A stretch of DNA of 64,000 nucleotides. Origin: an uncultured Caldilineaceae bacterium. Lineage in GTDB: Bacteria; Chloroflexota; Anaerolineae; Caldilineales; Caldilineaceae. The notes under the pieces are model-generated. The model did not search any database. It worked only from the letters and a program-made list of their open reading frames with translations, and was not told the origin of the DNA. Position 1 is the first letter of the stretch, and each line of letters begins with the position of its first letter. Shown here piece by piece: positions 17,584 through 26,796 of this stretch. The position numbers and the translations under genes were made by a program. The stretch spans positions 80,722 through 144,721 of the forward strand of contig OY282381.1 of assembly GCA_958295915.1 (NCBI GenBank). The letters run 5' to 3'.

Positions 17584-18636
17584 CTACCAACAGTCTGGAT
17601 CGAGTCCGAGTGTTCGCGCCTCCTGGCAGATGGCAGACCAAGTGGTCTCGTCGATCTCAATGCCTTCGGCTTCCTTGCGTTGCGCGCTGCGAAACTCCGG
17701 CTCGCCCGGAGCCAGAATCTCCTTAAATCCAGGCGCGAGCCGGCTCGATTTGACATGCCGAATCAGCGCCTCTACCTCCTCATAGTAGGTAGACAGATCG
17801 GTGAAATGCTCAATGTTGTAGACAGTAAAGAGCACGCCATTGCTTCTCATGGTATGGGAGCCCGCGGCACAGCCCTCTCCGCTGAGCGCGCCACCCAGCA
17901 ATTCTACCACAAAGCTCAAACCATAGCCTTTATGGGCTACGACTCCGCCCATTGGCAGGATAGCGCCAGGTGGATCGGCCCTGAAATCGTTCGGGTCGGT
18001 CGTAGGATTGCCCTGCGCGTCGATGAGCCAGCCCTCGGGCACATGCTTGCCCTGGTTGATGGCAACGCGCACCTTGCCCTCGGCCACCACAGAGGTAGTC
18101 ATGTCGACCAGGATGGGATCAGCAGTAGGGCGCGGCGCCGCAAACGCAATGGGGTTGGTGCTGAGACGACCATCCACCCCCCCAAACGGCGCAATCTGAT
18201 AGCCAAGTCGGCCAGCATTGACAAAAGCCAGACCGATCATCTTCTGACGCGCTGCCATCAATGGATAGGCGCCCACTCGACCTACGTGGCTCGTATTGCG
18301 CAGTGTTACTGTGGCGAGGCCATGTTGCCGGGCTTTCTCGATGGCCAGATTCATGGCGAAGGTTGCGCCCACCTGTCCCAGCGCGCCGCCTGCATCCACA
18401 ACCGCGGTGCACGGCTTATCGCGAACCACCTCGGGCGTTGCGCGTGGCTGGAAACGCCCATCGCGGATGGCGCGCGTATATTCATAATAGCGGATGGCGC
18501 CATGGGAGTCGTGACCAAACAAGTTCGACTCGACCAAATGATCGACCACAGCCCGCGCATCTTCGACGGTGCATCCAGAAGCTTCAAATAGTGCATAACC
18601 GATATCGCGCAGTGTTTGGGGTTGGATGGTAGGCAT
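17584..18636 (-). CDS. Ldh2-family (malate/L-lactate/ureidoglycolate-type) dehydrogenase
   Basis: A 350-residue NAD(P)-dependent oxidoreductase of the Ldh_2 fold, which is unrelated to classical lactate dehydrogenase. The N-terminal HLVESNLFGHDSHGAIRYYEYTRAI carries the conserved GHxSHG catalytic-His region. The nucleotide-binding and active-site blocks follow as TVTLRNTSHVGRVGAYPLMA, NPIAFAAPRPTADPILVDMTTS and GYGLSFVVELLGGALSGEG. Members reduce or oxidise 2-oxoacid and 2-hydroxyacid pairs. It lies upstream of, and in the same direction as, the corrinoid methyl-transfer genes, so it may be cotranscribed and act on the demethylated product. That link is inference. Confidence 0.92.
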   Translation of the reverse strand: MPTIQPQTLRDIGYALFEASGCTVEDARAVVDHLVESNLFGHDSHGAIRYYEYTRAIRDGRFQPRATPEVVRDKPCTAVVDAGGALGQVGATFAMNLAIEKARQHGLATVTLRNTSHVGRVGAYPLMAARQKMIGLAFVNAGRLGYQIAPFGGVDGRLSTNPIAFAAPRPTADPILVDMTTSVVAEGKVRVAINQGKHVPEGWLIDAQGNPTTDPNDFRADPPGAILPMGGVVAHKGYGLSFVVELLGGALSGEGCAAGSHTMRSNGVLFTVYNIEHFTDLSTYYEEVEALIRHVKSSRLAPGFKEILAPGEPEFRSAQRKEAEGIEIDETTWSAICQEARTLGLDPDCW

Positions 18637-18782
18637 GATTCTCCCATCTTATCTCATTTGAATATATTTCGTGCATTTAGCTTACCATACATCAAGGCAG
18701 AAGTCGGCAGGAACTCCCGATAGAGCTGTGAAATCTGGGAAGGATTCAGCATACGTCGACTAAGTGAAGATGACGAGACTCT

Positions 18783-20216
18783 TCATCGTTCAAGGCTTTC
18801 GGCAAGTGGTCGGCCATTGACATGCCCCAACTGCGCCCCCAGCTGGCCCCGTGCCTTGTCCAGATCGGCGTTTTCCAGGTAGGCCCGCACCTTGTCGAGT
18901 GTATAGCGTCGTTCCTCTTCGGAAAGCCCCAAGAGTGGTGGCTGTATCGGATCTAGTTCGAGCGGAACAATACGCGTCACGTGTTGCGGTTGGCCGCCAT
19001 TATCGGGAACAACACGGGTCGCCATGTGGGCGAAAAGAACATGGCGCAGGATATCCGGGTGGCCGATGAAGACGGACGAATGGGTGTTGGAGAGCGCCTG
19101 ACGCAGGGGCCAATCTGCCTGCTCCGGATCCGAAAAATCCGTCACCAGGTTCTGTAATAGATGGGCCATGCTTTTCAGACGGGAGGGATGAACGCCGTTC
19201 TCCGGCTCCTCAAAGCAAAGGAGACCCTCATGTTCAGGATCGTTTTTCAGCGTGACCAGCGCCAACATCCGCAGTGTGCCGTCGGAGAGGACCCGGGACG
19301 AGAAACGCCGACCATCCTCAACCTTCGCCCAGATTACATATCGATCCAATTTGCGATCTTCTTCCACCTCGACTTGCACAATACCAGGGACCCGGTTGGC
19401 CAGATCCCGGGAAACGTCGGCCAGCAGCAGCGGATCAGTGGTTTTCATGCGCGCCAGCGCGTTGGGCAGATATTTGCCGTCGGCGGCCAAAGTATCAGGC
19501 GCTATCATCGGACTGGGCTGGCGCAGGACTTCGGGATTGAGTTGAAGAAAGCGCCACGCCCGCATCTCTTCAGCCACAGCGAAAGCGTGAGGAAACTCTG
19601 TGTTCTGAATCCCACTCAGGACAGTCCGTTCCGCCTGCTCTGCCACAACATTGCGCCGTCCGCTTCTGCTGTCTTGATGCAACGCAAGAGTAGACACGCC
19701 CTTTTCCTCATGCGTAGAGATGAAAGGCGATGAGCGTCCACCGGTCATCTTGGGAATCCAGGCGCTTCCCGTCTTCAGATCGTAACATTTCGTCCACCGG
19801 TCCTCACGGCGTGAAATGGGGGCCAATGATTCATGCTCCACGTAAAGCCGCTCCAGACCCTGGACATCCTTGCGCCGGGTAATCGTCAATTCGTAGCGCA
19901 TACGGGGAAATTTCAGTTTTTGGCGCGCGCCCCAATCGTCCTGCACCTGGCGATTTACCAGCATCTCGACCGCAATGCTGATACGATCGGTCGTCCCACC
20001 GTCCGGACGGATGGTGAAGAGTTCGCCTACCTCGCCCCGCAGATCCTGAAACGCCGAGCGCAGGTCGGATTCCGCCAGCCGCGCCAGCAACTGTAAAGCA
20101 TCGAAAAGATTGCTCTTGCCCGCCCCATTGGCGCCTACAATGACCTGCAGTGGAGCCAGATTCAGGAAAAAATCCTGAAACGTTTTGAAGCCATCGAGTT
20201 CGATACGGGTAATCAT
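18783..20216 (-). CDS. AAA ATPase, RecF/OLD-like (AAA_21)
   Basis: A 477-residue ABC-class ATPase. Walker A is GANGAGKS at 28-35, straight after ITRIELDGFKTFQDFFLNLAP, and the Walker B region is LLCFEEPENGVHPSRL. The signature-like segment LSDGTLRMLALVTL lies before it. The start is ATG 20216, which AGGAGA precedes by four bases. The ORF can be extended to 20261 but without a ribosome binding site. No nuclease or TOPRIM partner is adjacent, so it appears as an orphan of the group often found in defence or DNA-repair contexts. C-terminal residues about 400-477 are not recognised. Confidence 0.85.
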   Translation of the reverse strand: MITRIELDGFKTFQDFFLNLAPLQVIVGANGAGKSNLFDALQLLARLAESDLRSAFQDLRGEVGELFTIRPDGGTTDRISIAVEMLVNRQVQDDWGARQKLKFPRMRYELTITRRKDVQGLERLYVEHESLAPISRREDRWTKCYDLKTGSAWIPKMTGGRSSPFISTHEEKGVSTLALHQDSRSGRRNVVAEQAERTVLSGIQNTEFPHAFAVAEEMRAWRFLQLNPEVLRQPSPMIAPDTLAADGKYLPNALARMKTTDPLLLADVSRDLANRVPGIVQVEVEEDRKLDRYVIWAKVEDGRRFSSRVLSDGTLRMLALVTLKNDPEHEGLLCFEEPENGVHPSRLKSMAHLLQNLVTDFSDPEQADWPLRQALSNTHSSVFIGHPDILRHVLFAHMATRVVPDNGGQPQHVTRIVPLELDPIQPPLLGLSEEERRYTLDKVRAYLENADLDKARGQLGAQLGHVNGRPLAESLER

Positions 20217-20415
20217 TGGCTCTCCTACCACAGTTGGCCGGCAATCTCCATTATACCACAAATAATCCCACCACGGTTTGCGTGCAAGGCTGAAATGACA
20301 AATATCCGCTGAAAGTCAAATAGGATCTATCATTATGAGACAGGAAAGGGTATGAACGATGAAATCACCTGACAATGCTCGCAGGAGGCACTGCTGCAGA
20401 TCGTCCGAAGCAACA

Positions 20416-20446
20416 GAAAAAGGGGTGACATCTTCTGTCACCCCTT
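20416..20446 (-). terminator. Rho-independent terminator of the LysM-PA14 gene
   Basis: On the minus strand, AAGGGGTGACA (20446-20436) pairs perfectly with TGTCACCCCTT (20430-20420) around a five-base loop, and a short T run follows. It lies about 40 bases after the stop of the minus-strand gene that ends at 20486. Confidence 0.85.
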
Positions 20447-20485
20447 GTGTGGCTGCGCATAGGCGTATCGTACGCCCGTTCTTTA

Positions 20486-21754
20486 CTATCTTTTCTCCCA
20501 CCAGACAGAAATCGAAGCCACCCCTTCGGCCTCGAAGTACTCGACTCGAATCGTGTGATTGCCCTCACTCAGATGGATGTCTCTGAATGTCCCTGTGGCC
20601 GGATGGATGGCCCAGTCTGCCAAGATCAGAACATTGTCCACATAGACCCGCACCCCATCATCCGAACGGCTGAAGAAGCGATACGTGTCAGCCTGAAAGT
20701 GGCTGGTGGTTGTCCAGACAGCGCTGAAATTATTACTGAAGAGCCTTCCGTCCGGGCTGCCTGTCAGCCAATCAAAGTGGACAGCTGCATCCTGTCGGGT
20801 CAGGACCGGCGCGCCGCTCAGGTGCCGATTGTTGTAATAGGCGCCCGTCCACACAGCAGTCGTCTGGGGCGGCTCCGGCGTCGGTGCGACCGGCGGAGCG
20901 ACATATCCTCCCTGAGGAATCCACAGCCTTGTCCCCCTATACAGAACCTGGTTGACGCTGGAAAGGTCGTTGGCCTGCATGATTGCATACACGGTCACGC
21001 CATAGCGAGAGGCGATGCGACTCAGTGTATCGCCCTGCCCCACTTCGTGCCATACACCGCCTGTCGGCCCGGCAGTGACAGGCTCACCGCCAGTGATATG
21101 CCCACCGCCAATGACGTACCCACCGCTACCAGTGCCATGCCCATCGCCGGGAATATGCAGCCTCCGCCCAATGTAAATAAGATTCACATCATGGAGATAG
21201 AAATCAACCACCGCCCGTTGGCACTTGCCCGTATGGGGTTCTCTGTCCGTGTGGACGAACGCCATTTCCGAAATGCGGTTCCCGTCATTGTTTTCGATCC
21301 AGAACCACCAGTTTCCTTTCCGCGTGCCGGGCGTTTGAAGAATGTGGGTGTAATGACCCGGATGGGAATCCTCTCCAGAAATCGTCCTGGCCACTATCTC
21401 CCCGTCTGGCTGCCAACTGAAAACCACCCGATAGCCGCTGACCGGTTGGCCATTCACCCGCACTGTACCCTGCACCTGTGTGCTGTCCGCATCAGGCTCG
21501 CAACTCACCAACTCGCCCCGGTTAAAGAGGTTGTTGAATGCCCTCAGCTCCTCGACTGAAACGCCATAAAAAGCCGCAATATTGGCAAGAGTTTCGCCGG
21601 GTCTGACGATGTGGTTGTAGTGAGCGGTTGGGCGGTCCAGGGGCGCCGCGACCACAGTCTGTGGCAGCAAGGACAGCAGCAATGCCGCCACGACTGCCAC
21701 TGCCGCCAGTTGCGCCCGACAAGTCCATCTGGGAAAAGACCTATCTGCAGACAT
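20486..21754 (-). CDS. Secreted LysM and PA14-domain protein
   Basis: The 422-residue protein has a signal peptide (hydrophobic core AAVAVVAALLLSLLPQTVVA) and should be exported. Domain order: LysM 1 at about 45-85 (YNHIVRPGETLANIAAFYG), a central beta domain at about 90-170, the tail end of another LysM unit (YIGRRLHIPGDG), LysM 2 at about 210-255 (HEVGQGDTLSRIASRYG), then a PA14-like beta sandwich from about 295 (DTYRFFSRSDDGVRVYVDN and FEAEGVASISVWW). LysM suggests binding to peptidoglycan or related glycans, and PA14 suggests carbohydrate binding. AAAGGAGG precedes the ATG and a good terminator follows, so it is a single-gene unit. Confidence 0.88.
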   Translation of the reverse strand: MSADRSFPRWTCRAQLAAVAVVAALLLSLLPQTVVAAPLDRPTAHYNHIVRPGETLANIAAFYGVSVEELRAFNNLFNRGELVSCEPDADSTQVQGTVRVNGQPVSGYRVVFSWQPDGEIVARTISGEDSHPGHYTHILQTPGTRKGNWWFWIENNDGNRISEMAFVHTDREPHTGKCQRAVVDFYLHDVNLIYIGRRLHIPGDGHGTGSGGYVIGGGHITGGEPVTAGPTGGVWHEVGQGDTLSRIASRYGVTVYAIMQANDLSSVNQVLYRGTRLWIPQGGYVAPPVAPTPEPPQTTAVWTGAYYNNRHLSGAPVLTRQDAAVHFDWLTGSPDGRLFSNNFSAVWTTTSHFQADTYRFFSRSDDGVRVYVDNVLILADWAIHPATGTFRDIHLSEGNHTIRVEYFEAEGVASISVWWEKR

Positions 21755-22365
21755 CGTAATACCTCCTTTTTAGGTTAGGATAAAATGTTAAGGATCAGAA
21801 ATCCACTTACCTGAAACTACGATAATGAAACACTGTTGCGGCCGTATTTCCGTCGGGTTGCGCCAGTATCGTCATCCAGATTCTTGACAACACCTGCAAA
21901 GGCATTTTTGCCAACAAAAGCAGTTTCAACATTCTTTACACTTATACTATACGCAGCGTGCCGCGCTATAGTTGCACCGATAAGAAACATATTGTCTGAA
22001 TCAGGATTATTCGGGATGGAAAGATACTCTCAGTTCTTTATACTTGCGATACGCAACGTTCTATGATAAGGTAGCATAGATGATGAATAACCGCAATGTT
22101 GGTTTTGGCCTCCACGCCACGCCCCCAACACTACGGAGCATCAATCCTCGTCAGCTTTTTGTCTGCCTCCGCGTCCGCGGAATGTCATTCTCCAATCGTC
22201 TAAGTCGGCTATTCTGCGTAATGAAAGACCAGCAACTTTTGCCGGCGCGGTTCGTAATTGTGTGACGAGTAGTAGTCAGCAGGCAATCACGACCAGTTCG
22301 CTGCCTACTACGTACTGACAACTGCTTACGCACGTGATCAACTGACACAGAAGGGACACTACCCC
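21755..22365. promoter_or_regulatory. Divergent intergenic region between LysM-PA14 and pspA genes
   Basis: This 611-base gap has no credible gene. It holds an imperfect direct repeat: TTCTTTACACTTATACTATA (from 21932, continuing CGCAGCGT) and TTCTTTATACTTGCGATACG (from 22034, continuing CAACGT), about 100 bases apart. Both contain -10-like A/T-rich cores and lie upstream of pspA, so they may be paired promoters or operator sites. A heptamer-type repeat occupies about 22262-22345 (GTAGTCAGCAGGC and GTACTGACAACTG). Confidence 0.45.
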
Positions 22366-23046
22366 ATGGCAAATCTACTCGAAAAAGTATCCACGCTGAT
22401 CTCCGCCAACCTGCACGCATTGGTGGATCAGGCATTGAAAAGCAACAGCCCGGCAGTCATCGACCAGTATATCCGTCAGGTAGAGGACAATCTGGAGGAC
22501 CTGGAAGACGCGGCCGCGACTGTCGGTGGCGAAGTACGCTCTCTGAGGCGCAAAATGGGCGAATACGACCAGAAGGCTGAAGAACTGGACAAGGCCATCG
22601 ACGCCTTCCTGCTCGAAGGAAATGAAGAGTACGCGACCGCGACCCAGAGCAAGCTGAACAGCAACCAGCGCCTGATCGAGACCTATCGGGAGCAGACCGA
22701 ACGGCAACAGGAAGAGTACCAGAAGATCCTGAACGCGAAGGTGAAGCTGGAGGCCCGCTTGCAGACGATGAAGCAAGAACGGGCAGAGTTGATGGCTTTG
22801 CTCGAGCTGGCGAAGAGCAAAGAGACGACTGTCAAAGCGATGAAAAGCCTTGACGATCTGATGGGCGTGGGCGACAGCGACATCAGCCGCATCGCTGAGA
22901 GCATCTACGGCCGGCTGGACAAAGCCAGCGTCGCCAGCGAAATACGGGCCGCCAGCCTCGACGAGCAGATGGACCGCGTGCTGGAACGCAGCGCCATCAA
23001 CAACCAGTTGGCCGAGCGGCGCAAGAAACTGGGCATGGACGAGTAG
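22366..23046 (+). CDS. pspA: PspA/IM30 (Vipp1) family membrane-stress protein
   Basis: A 226-residue, almost entirely helical protein with the PspA/IM30 layout: an N-terminal amphipathic helix (MANLLEKVSTLISANLHALVDQA), a long coiled-coil hairpin at about 30-150, and a C-terminal helical part with IAESIYGRLDKASVASEIRA. PspA proteins form ESCRT-III-like polymers on the inner face of the cytoplasmic membrane and stabilise it under stress. The start has AGAAGGG upstream. It heads a plus-strand set (HEPN, coiled coil, zinc ribbon, solute-binding, VWA) that may share the envelope-stress role; the gaps between the first four genes (150-250 bases) leave room for separate promoters. Confidence 0.9.
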   Translation: MANLLEKVSTLISANLHALVDQALKSNSPAVIDQYIRQVEDNLEDLEDAAATVGGEVRSLRRKMGEYDQKAEELDKAIDAFLLEGNEEYATATQSKLNSNQRLIETYREQTERQQEEYQKILNAKVKLEARLQTMKQERAELMALLELAKSKETTVKAMKSLDDLMGVGDSDISRIAESIYGRLDKASVASEIRAASLDEQMDRVLERSAINNQLAERRKKLGMDE

Positions 23047-23278
23047 GAGAATCCGACCGCAGGCATGGAAGCGCAGAGAACGCGGCGTGTACAGAAAAGG
23101 CGTTCATCTGCGCTCTCCGCGGTAGTTTCAGAAGGGCTTCGGTTGCCTGAACCCCGCCCACCACTGACCCGCAGGGAGCGGATTCCATTTGCGCAACCTG
23201 GCTGAGACGAAAATCCGGGCCACCGGGTTGGATGCCGGCAACACCCCAAAAGCAAGCGGCAGGGGGAGATGAACAATA

Positions 23279-24142
23279 GTGCCAGCGGCGGAGATATTCA
23301 GACATACGCTAAAGTCAGGAAGCTACACCAGCATCGATGCAATGGAGCTCCATACTCTGATGGCCGCTATAGATCGCCCCAATCAGGATGCCCTCTACAG
23401 AGCAATCAACATCTTCCAGGATGCGATGCGGCCGTTTATCCTTCGCTGCCTTAGACGGGCGCCTGGCGCTACTGTAGAAGAGACCATAAGGCGGTCGCTG
23501 TTGCCCGCCCAGGCCGATGCTTTCGACCGGAATCTGCGCTGGAGCAACGACCTGGCATCGGTGATAGACGTGAACTACTTCCCAGCGCTGGTCGAGAAGA
23601 ATTGGCGCGACGTTTTCGCGCTCGAATTCAAGGGTGACAAGACAATTCTGAAAGAACTAAAGATGATTACCAGTGCGCGCAACAAGGTGGCGCATCCCGG
23701 CACGCAGGACTTGGAGACAGAGTACACCAAGTTGCATCTCGACCACATAGCTTATATGCTCGGAAGAATCAATGCTCCGGACCATAAGAAAGCTGTGAAA
23801 AACATCAGGGCAGCCCTAGTGATTCGTCAGAGAGATAGCGCCGGGGGTATTCAGCCCTTATTAACGACATTGCTGTATTTCGCGGGCAAGGCTTTATTGG
23901 GTCAGAAGGGCAATGCCAGCGGCAGGAGGATGCAGCCTGGCGCCGGCGAGACGAATGCCAACACACTGTACATCGAATGGCGCAACACGCCCGGCAACAC
24001 CTGGCCCGCCGGTACGCATGACGAGTTGAACGCCTTCATTCAACATATGGCGGCCCTTGGCATTGGGCCCGCAACGGTAGATACTGCACAGCAACATGGC
24101 TACCCAATTGAATCACGTGCCCAAAATCAGCGCAGACATTGA
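23279..24142 (+). CDS. Swt1-type HEPN domain protein
   Basis: A 287-residue protein whose first half matches HEPN domains of the Swt1 type: DVNYFPALVEKNWRDVF, then ARNKVAHPGTQDL. R134 and H139 form the R-x4-H motif typical of HEPN ribonucleases, with Asn after the Arg as usual. The second half, from about residue 190, contains a separate small domain (NTLYIEWRNTPGNTW, FIQHMAALGIGPAT) that I do not recognise. The start is uncertain: GTG 23279 has a distant GGGGGAG, while ATG 23342 would shorten the protein by 21 residues. An RNA-targeting or abortive-infection role is possible from the family but is not shown. Confidence 0.7.
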   Translation: MPAAEIFRHTLKSGSYTSIDAMELHTLMAAIDRPNQDALYRAINIFQDAMRPFILRCLRRAPGATVEETIRRSLLPAQADAFDRNLRWSNDLASVIDVNYFPALVEKNWRDVFALEFKGDKTILKELKMITSARNKVAHPGTQDLETEYTKLHLDHIAYMLGRINAPDHKKAVKNIRAALVIRQRDSAGGIQPLLTTLLYFAGKALLGQKGNASGRRMQPGAGETNANTLYIEWRNTPGNTWPAGTHDELNAFIQHMAALGIGPATVDTAQQHGYPIESRAQNQRRH

Positions 24143-24390
24143 GCTTTACTAGTGAAAGCCTTCAGGCGCGCTGGGGAAAACACGCGGCAGAGACGATACC
24201 AGCGTGCCTCGCGACCAGAAGGGTGATTCTTCACTGACACGTGGACCAAAATCCAGCTAGGCCGATGGAAGGGGACATGGGGAACATGGATAGAATCGCT
24301 CCACGCCGTGTCCAGAGTCTATAGACCAACAGAAAGCCAGCGTCAGGAAGATGGCGGCGGGGGTAGTCAGACGGAGAGAGGAGAATATCA
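24143..24390. other. Intergenic gap without a recognised gene
   Basis: No gene, clear promoter or terminator was seen. A GAGAGGAG ribosome binding site for the next gene lies at about 24376-24383. Confidence 0.4.
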
Positions 24391-25041
24391 ATGGATTACG
24401 CTTCTCTAGGGTTTCTTCTTAGTTTGGGCATCATCTTATTAATTGGGGTTGTCATCGCTGCGCTACTTGGCCGTATATATGGTATACACACGGAGAAACA
24501 GAGACAGGAAAAAGCCCTGAATCAGCGCGAAAGTGAACTGAATCAGCGCGAAAGCAAACTGAACCAGGAGAAACAGAGACAGGAAAAAGCCCTGAATCAG
24601 CGCGAAAGTGAACTGAATCAGCGCGAAAGCGAACTGGACCAGGAGAATCTGCGACAGAAGAAACTGGCTGTGCAGAGCGCGGAAGCACAACTGAATCAGC
24701 GCTCGAAAGCCCTGAATCAGCGCGAAAGCAAACTGGACCAGCACTCGAAAGCCCTGAATCAGCGCGAAAGCAAACTGGACCAGCGCTCGAAAGCCCTGAA
24801 TCAGCGCGAAAGCAAACTGGACGAGCGGGAAAGTGACCTGTACAGTGACCTGTACGAGCGGGAAAGTGACTTGGACGAGCGGGAAAGTAAACTGTACGAG
24901 CGGAAAAGTGAACTGGACGAACTGTACGAGCGGTACAATCTGATCAAGCAAAAAGCTCAAATGCCTGATCAGATCGCCAAGGGAACCCAAGGATATAGTG
25001 ACTATAGCCGATTGTATGGTCGGGATTCGGCGTGGAACTGA
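24391..25041 (+). CDS. Membrane-anchored heptad-repeat coiled-coil protein
   Basis: The 216-residue protein has one N-terminal membrane helix (LGFLLSLGIILLIGVVIAAL) followed by about 150 residues of regular seven-residue repeats such as LNQRESK, LDQRSKA and LDERESD. Leu recurs at every seventh position, which predicts a long parallel coiled coil. The repeats are mirrored in the DNA: 21-base units encode each heptad, and a 75-base unit starting at 24493 is repeated at 24568. The last 40 residues leave the repeat and are unlike anything I know. No enzymatic function is evident; a tether or spacer role at the membrane fits the PspA context. Confidence 0.75.
   Translation: MDYASLGFLLSLGIILLIGVVIAALLGRIYGIHTEKQRQEKALNQRESELNQRESKLNQEKQRQEKALNQRESELNQRESELDQENLRQKKLAVQSAEAQLNQRSKALNQRESKLDQHSKALNQRESKLDQRSKALNQRESKLDERESDLYSDLYERESDLDERESKLYERKSELDELYERYNLIKQKAQMPDQIAKGTQGYSDYSRLYGRDSAWN
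24493..24642 (+). repeat. Tandem 75-bp duplication within 21-bp heptad-coding minisatellite
   Basis: Bases 24493-24567 and 24568-24642 are near-identical, each encoding EKQRQEKALNQRESELNQRE-type sequence. Further 21-base units continue to about 24830. The unit length is a multiple of three and of seven codons, so expansions keep the coiled coil in register. Confidence 0.85.
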
Positions 25042-25198
25042 GCCGCTGGAAGATATGTATGGATACGCGCGAGGCGCTGGTCATGCCTGTGGATGTACCG
25101 CCCATACGAAAGCCTTCAGACGCATGGGGAAGATATCCCCACTGAAGAAGAGACGCTGGACTATACGCTCAAAAACATGTAGACTAAGTATGTAAACT

Positions 25199-25543
25199 AT
25201 GCGAAATTTAACATTTTCCGCTCCCCGCCAGGGGCTGACCGGCGGTGTCTTTATGATAGGGCTGGCAATCCTGTTCGCTACTGATTGGATCTGGCCAGGC
25301 ATCCTCGTGCTCATCGGCGTCACCAGTCTGGTAGGGGCTTATATCAAACGCTCGGACCCGGATGACGATGACATCCCCTTAAAGGCGGAGCCGCCACTTG
25401 AAGAACCACCCCCGAAAGTGCGCTATGCGGCGCAGTGCGCATCCTGTGGCGCGGCCACGCCGCAGACACTGCAAGACAGCGCTGCCTCCCAGCAGGCCGC
25501 TGTCTGCAGCTACTGCGGCTCCCAGCTGGATCTGGCGCAATGA
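25199..25543 (+). CDS. Small membrane protein with C-terminal zinc ribbon
   Basis: A 114-residue protein with two predicted membrane helices (about 15-28 and 31-48), an acidic and Pro-rich linker (SDPDDDDIPLKAEPPLEEPP), and a C-terminal zinc ribbon formed by CASCG and CSYCGS. Its stop overlaps the next start as ATGA at 25540-25543, which implies translational coupling to the solute-binding-like gene. Function is unknown; such zinc-ribbon membrane proteins often accompany membrane-stress operons. The ATG at 25199 has no strong ribosome binding site. Confidence 0.65.
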   Translation: MRNLTFSAPRQGLTGGVFMIGLAILFATDWIWPGILVLIGVTSLVGAYIKRSDPDDDDIPLKAEPPLEEPPPKVRYAAQCASCGAATPQTLQDSAASQQAAVCSYCGSQLDLAQ

Positions 25544-26796
25544 ATCGCACGCGTCTGCTATTTGTCGCAATCATATCCGTTGCCGTGTTGCTCGTCATCG
25601 GTACGCTCGTGTGGGGCGCGCTTACCCGCGATCCCGCGAACAATGGGCTCACCGTCCCCCGCCCGGAAAGGCTGCAGATTCGGGTGATTACAGCCCTACC
25701 AGTGGAGCCGTGGGCGCGGGCCGCAGCCGATGAATTCAACGCTGGCGAGCACGCAGTGGACGGCGTGCCCATCGACGTAGAAATCATCGCCATGGACGGC
25801 CTCACTGCGCTGGGCAAATGGGACCGCAATGACTTCGCTGCGCTGCCAGCAGAAGTGCGCCCGGACGATCTGACCGCAGAAGAACAAGCTGTCCTCGATC
25901 ATTTCCCCACCGCCTGGATACCGGACAGCCGCTATCTTGTGGAGTTAGCCAATGCATCCTACAAAGAACGACTGGGGCGGGATGTCTTCCTGAGCGATGG
26001 CCAGTACCGCGCGCGCCCCGTGGCAGTGAGTCTCTTTGCCTGGGGCTTTTACAACAGCCGGGGAAAGGCCTTGCAAGAAAATCTGGGCGAAATCTCCTGG
26101 TCCACCATGCACGACGCCGCCATCGCGCCTGCAGGTTGGCCGGAACTCGGCGGAGAGGCCGCTTGGGGATTTTTCAAGCTGGCGATCCCCGACCCCCGCA
26201 AGAATGTGGGAGGGCTGGCGACAATGATCGCGGCAGCCGGAGAATACTACAACCGCACAAATATCTCGGTCGAAGATGTGACCGAGCCGGAGTTTCAGAC
26301 CTGGTTGGCGGAGCTGATGAGCGCCGCCACGGACCTGAGCGGCGGCAGTGCCTATACCGCGGAGGATTTCGCTCTGTTCGGCTACACGGCCGGCGACGGA
26401 GGACAATTTCTGGAAAGCGATCTGCTGCAAAATTTACAGGGCATTCTGACCCGCTGGGAAGAATCGCCGATTATTCACTATCCAAAATTCATTACCTGGT
26501 TCGACTTCCCATTCACCGTTTGGGTCGGTCCGGAGACATCGGCGTTGCAGAAGAACGCCGCGCTGGCATTCCAGCGTTTTCTGCTGAGCGAAGCGCAACA
26601 GCGCAAAGCTCTGTCCTTTGGACTGCGTCCCGCCAACCCGAATGTGCCTGTCGATGCCTCAGACGACAGCCTCTTCGTGCGCTGGCAGGAGCAAGGTGTC
26701 CAGGATGTGGTTCCGCGCACAACAGCCATGCGCTCTCCGAACCGGAATGTACTGCTGGCGCTCCTGCGCTGGTATGAGTTGAATGTAGCGCCATGA
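25540..26796 (+). CDS. Extracellular solute-binding-like protein
   Basis: A 418-residue exported or membrane-anchored protein. A single N-terminal hydrophobic segment (FVAIISVAVLLVIGTLVWGAL) lacks a lipobox and is probably an uncleaved anchor. The rest resembles family 1 extracellular solute-binding proteins (RIQVITALPVEPWARAA-like start, ITWFDFPFTVWVG, and the C-terminal FQRFLLSEAQQRKALSFGLRP). The start overlaps the zinc-ribbon gene by ATGA, and its own stop overlaps the VWA gene the same way at 26793-26796. No permease or ATPase is nearby, so it is probably a sensor or scaffold rather than a transport component. Confidence 0.75.
   Translation: MNRTRLLFVAIISVAVLLVIGTLVWGALTRDPANNGLTVPRPERLQIRVITALPVEPWARAAADEFNAGEHAVDGVPIDVEIIAMDGLTALGKWDRNDFAALPAEVRPDDLTAEEQAVLDHFPTAWIPDSRYLVELANASYKERLGRDVFLSDGQYRARPVAVSLFAWGFYNSRGKALQENLGEISWSTMHDAAIAPAGWPELGGEAAWGFFKLAIPDPRKNVGGLATMIAAAGEYYNRTNISVEDVTEPEFQTWLAELMSAATDLSGGSAYTAEDFALFGYTAGDGGQFLESDLLQNLQGILTRWEESPIIHYPKFITWFDFPFTVWVGPETSALQKNAALAFQRFLLSEAQQRKALSFGLRPANPNVPVDASDDSLFVRWQEQGVQDVVPRTTAMRSPNRNVLLALLRWYELNVAP

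Noticed and set aside
17514..17756. N-terminal extension of the UroD-family gene
   Set aside because: The extra residues are Arg-rich, overlap the Ldh-family gene and a hairpin repeat, and the ATG at 17513 has a proper ribosome binding site.
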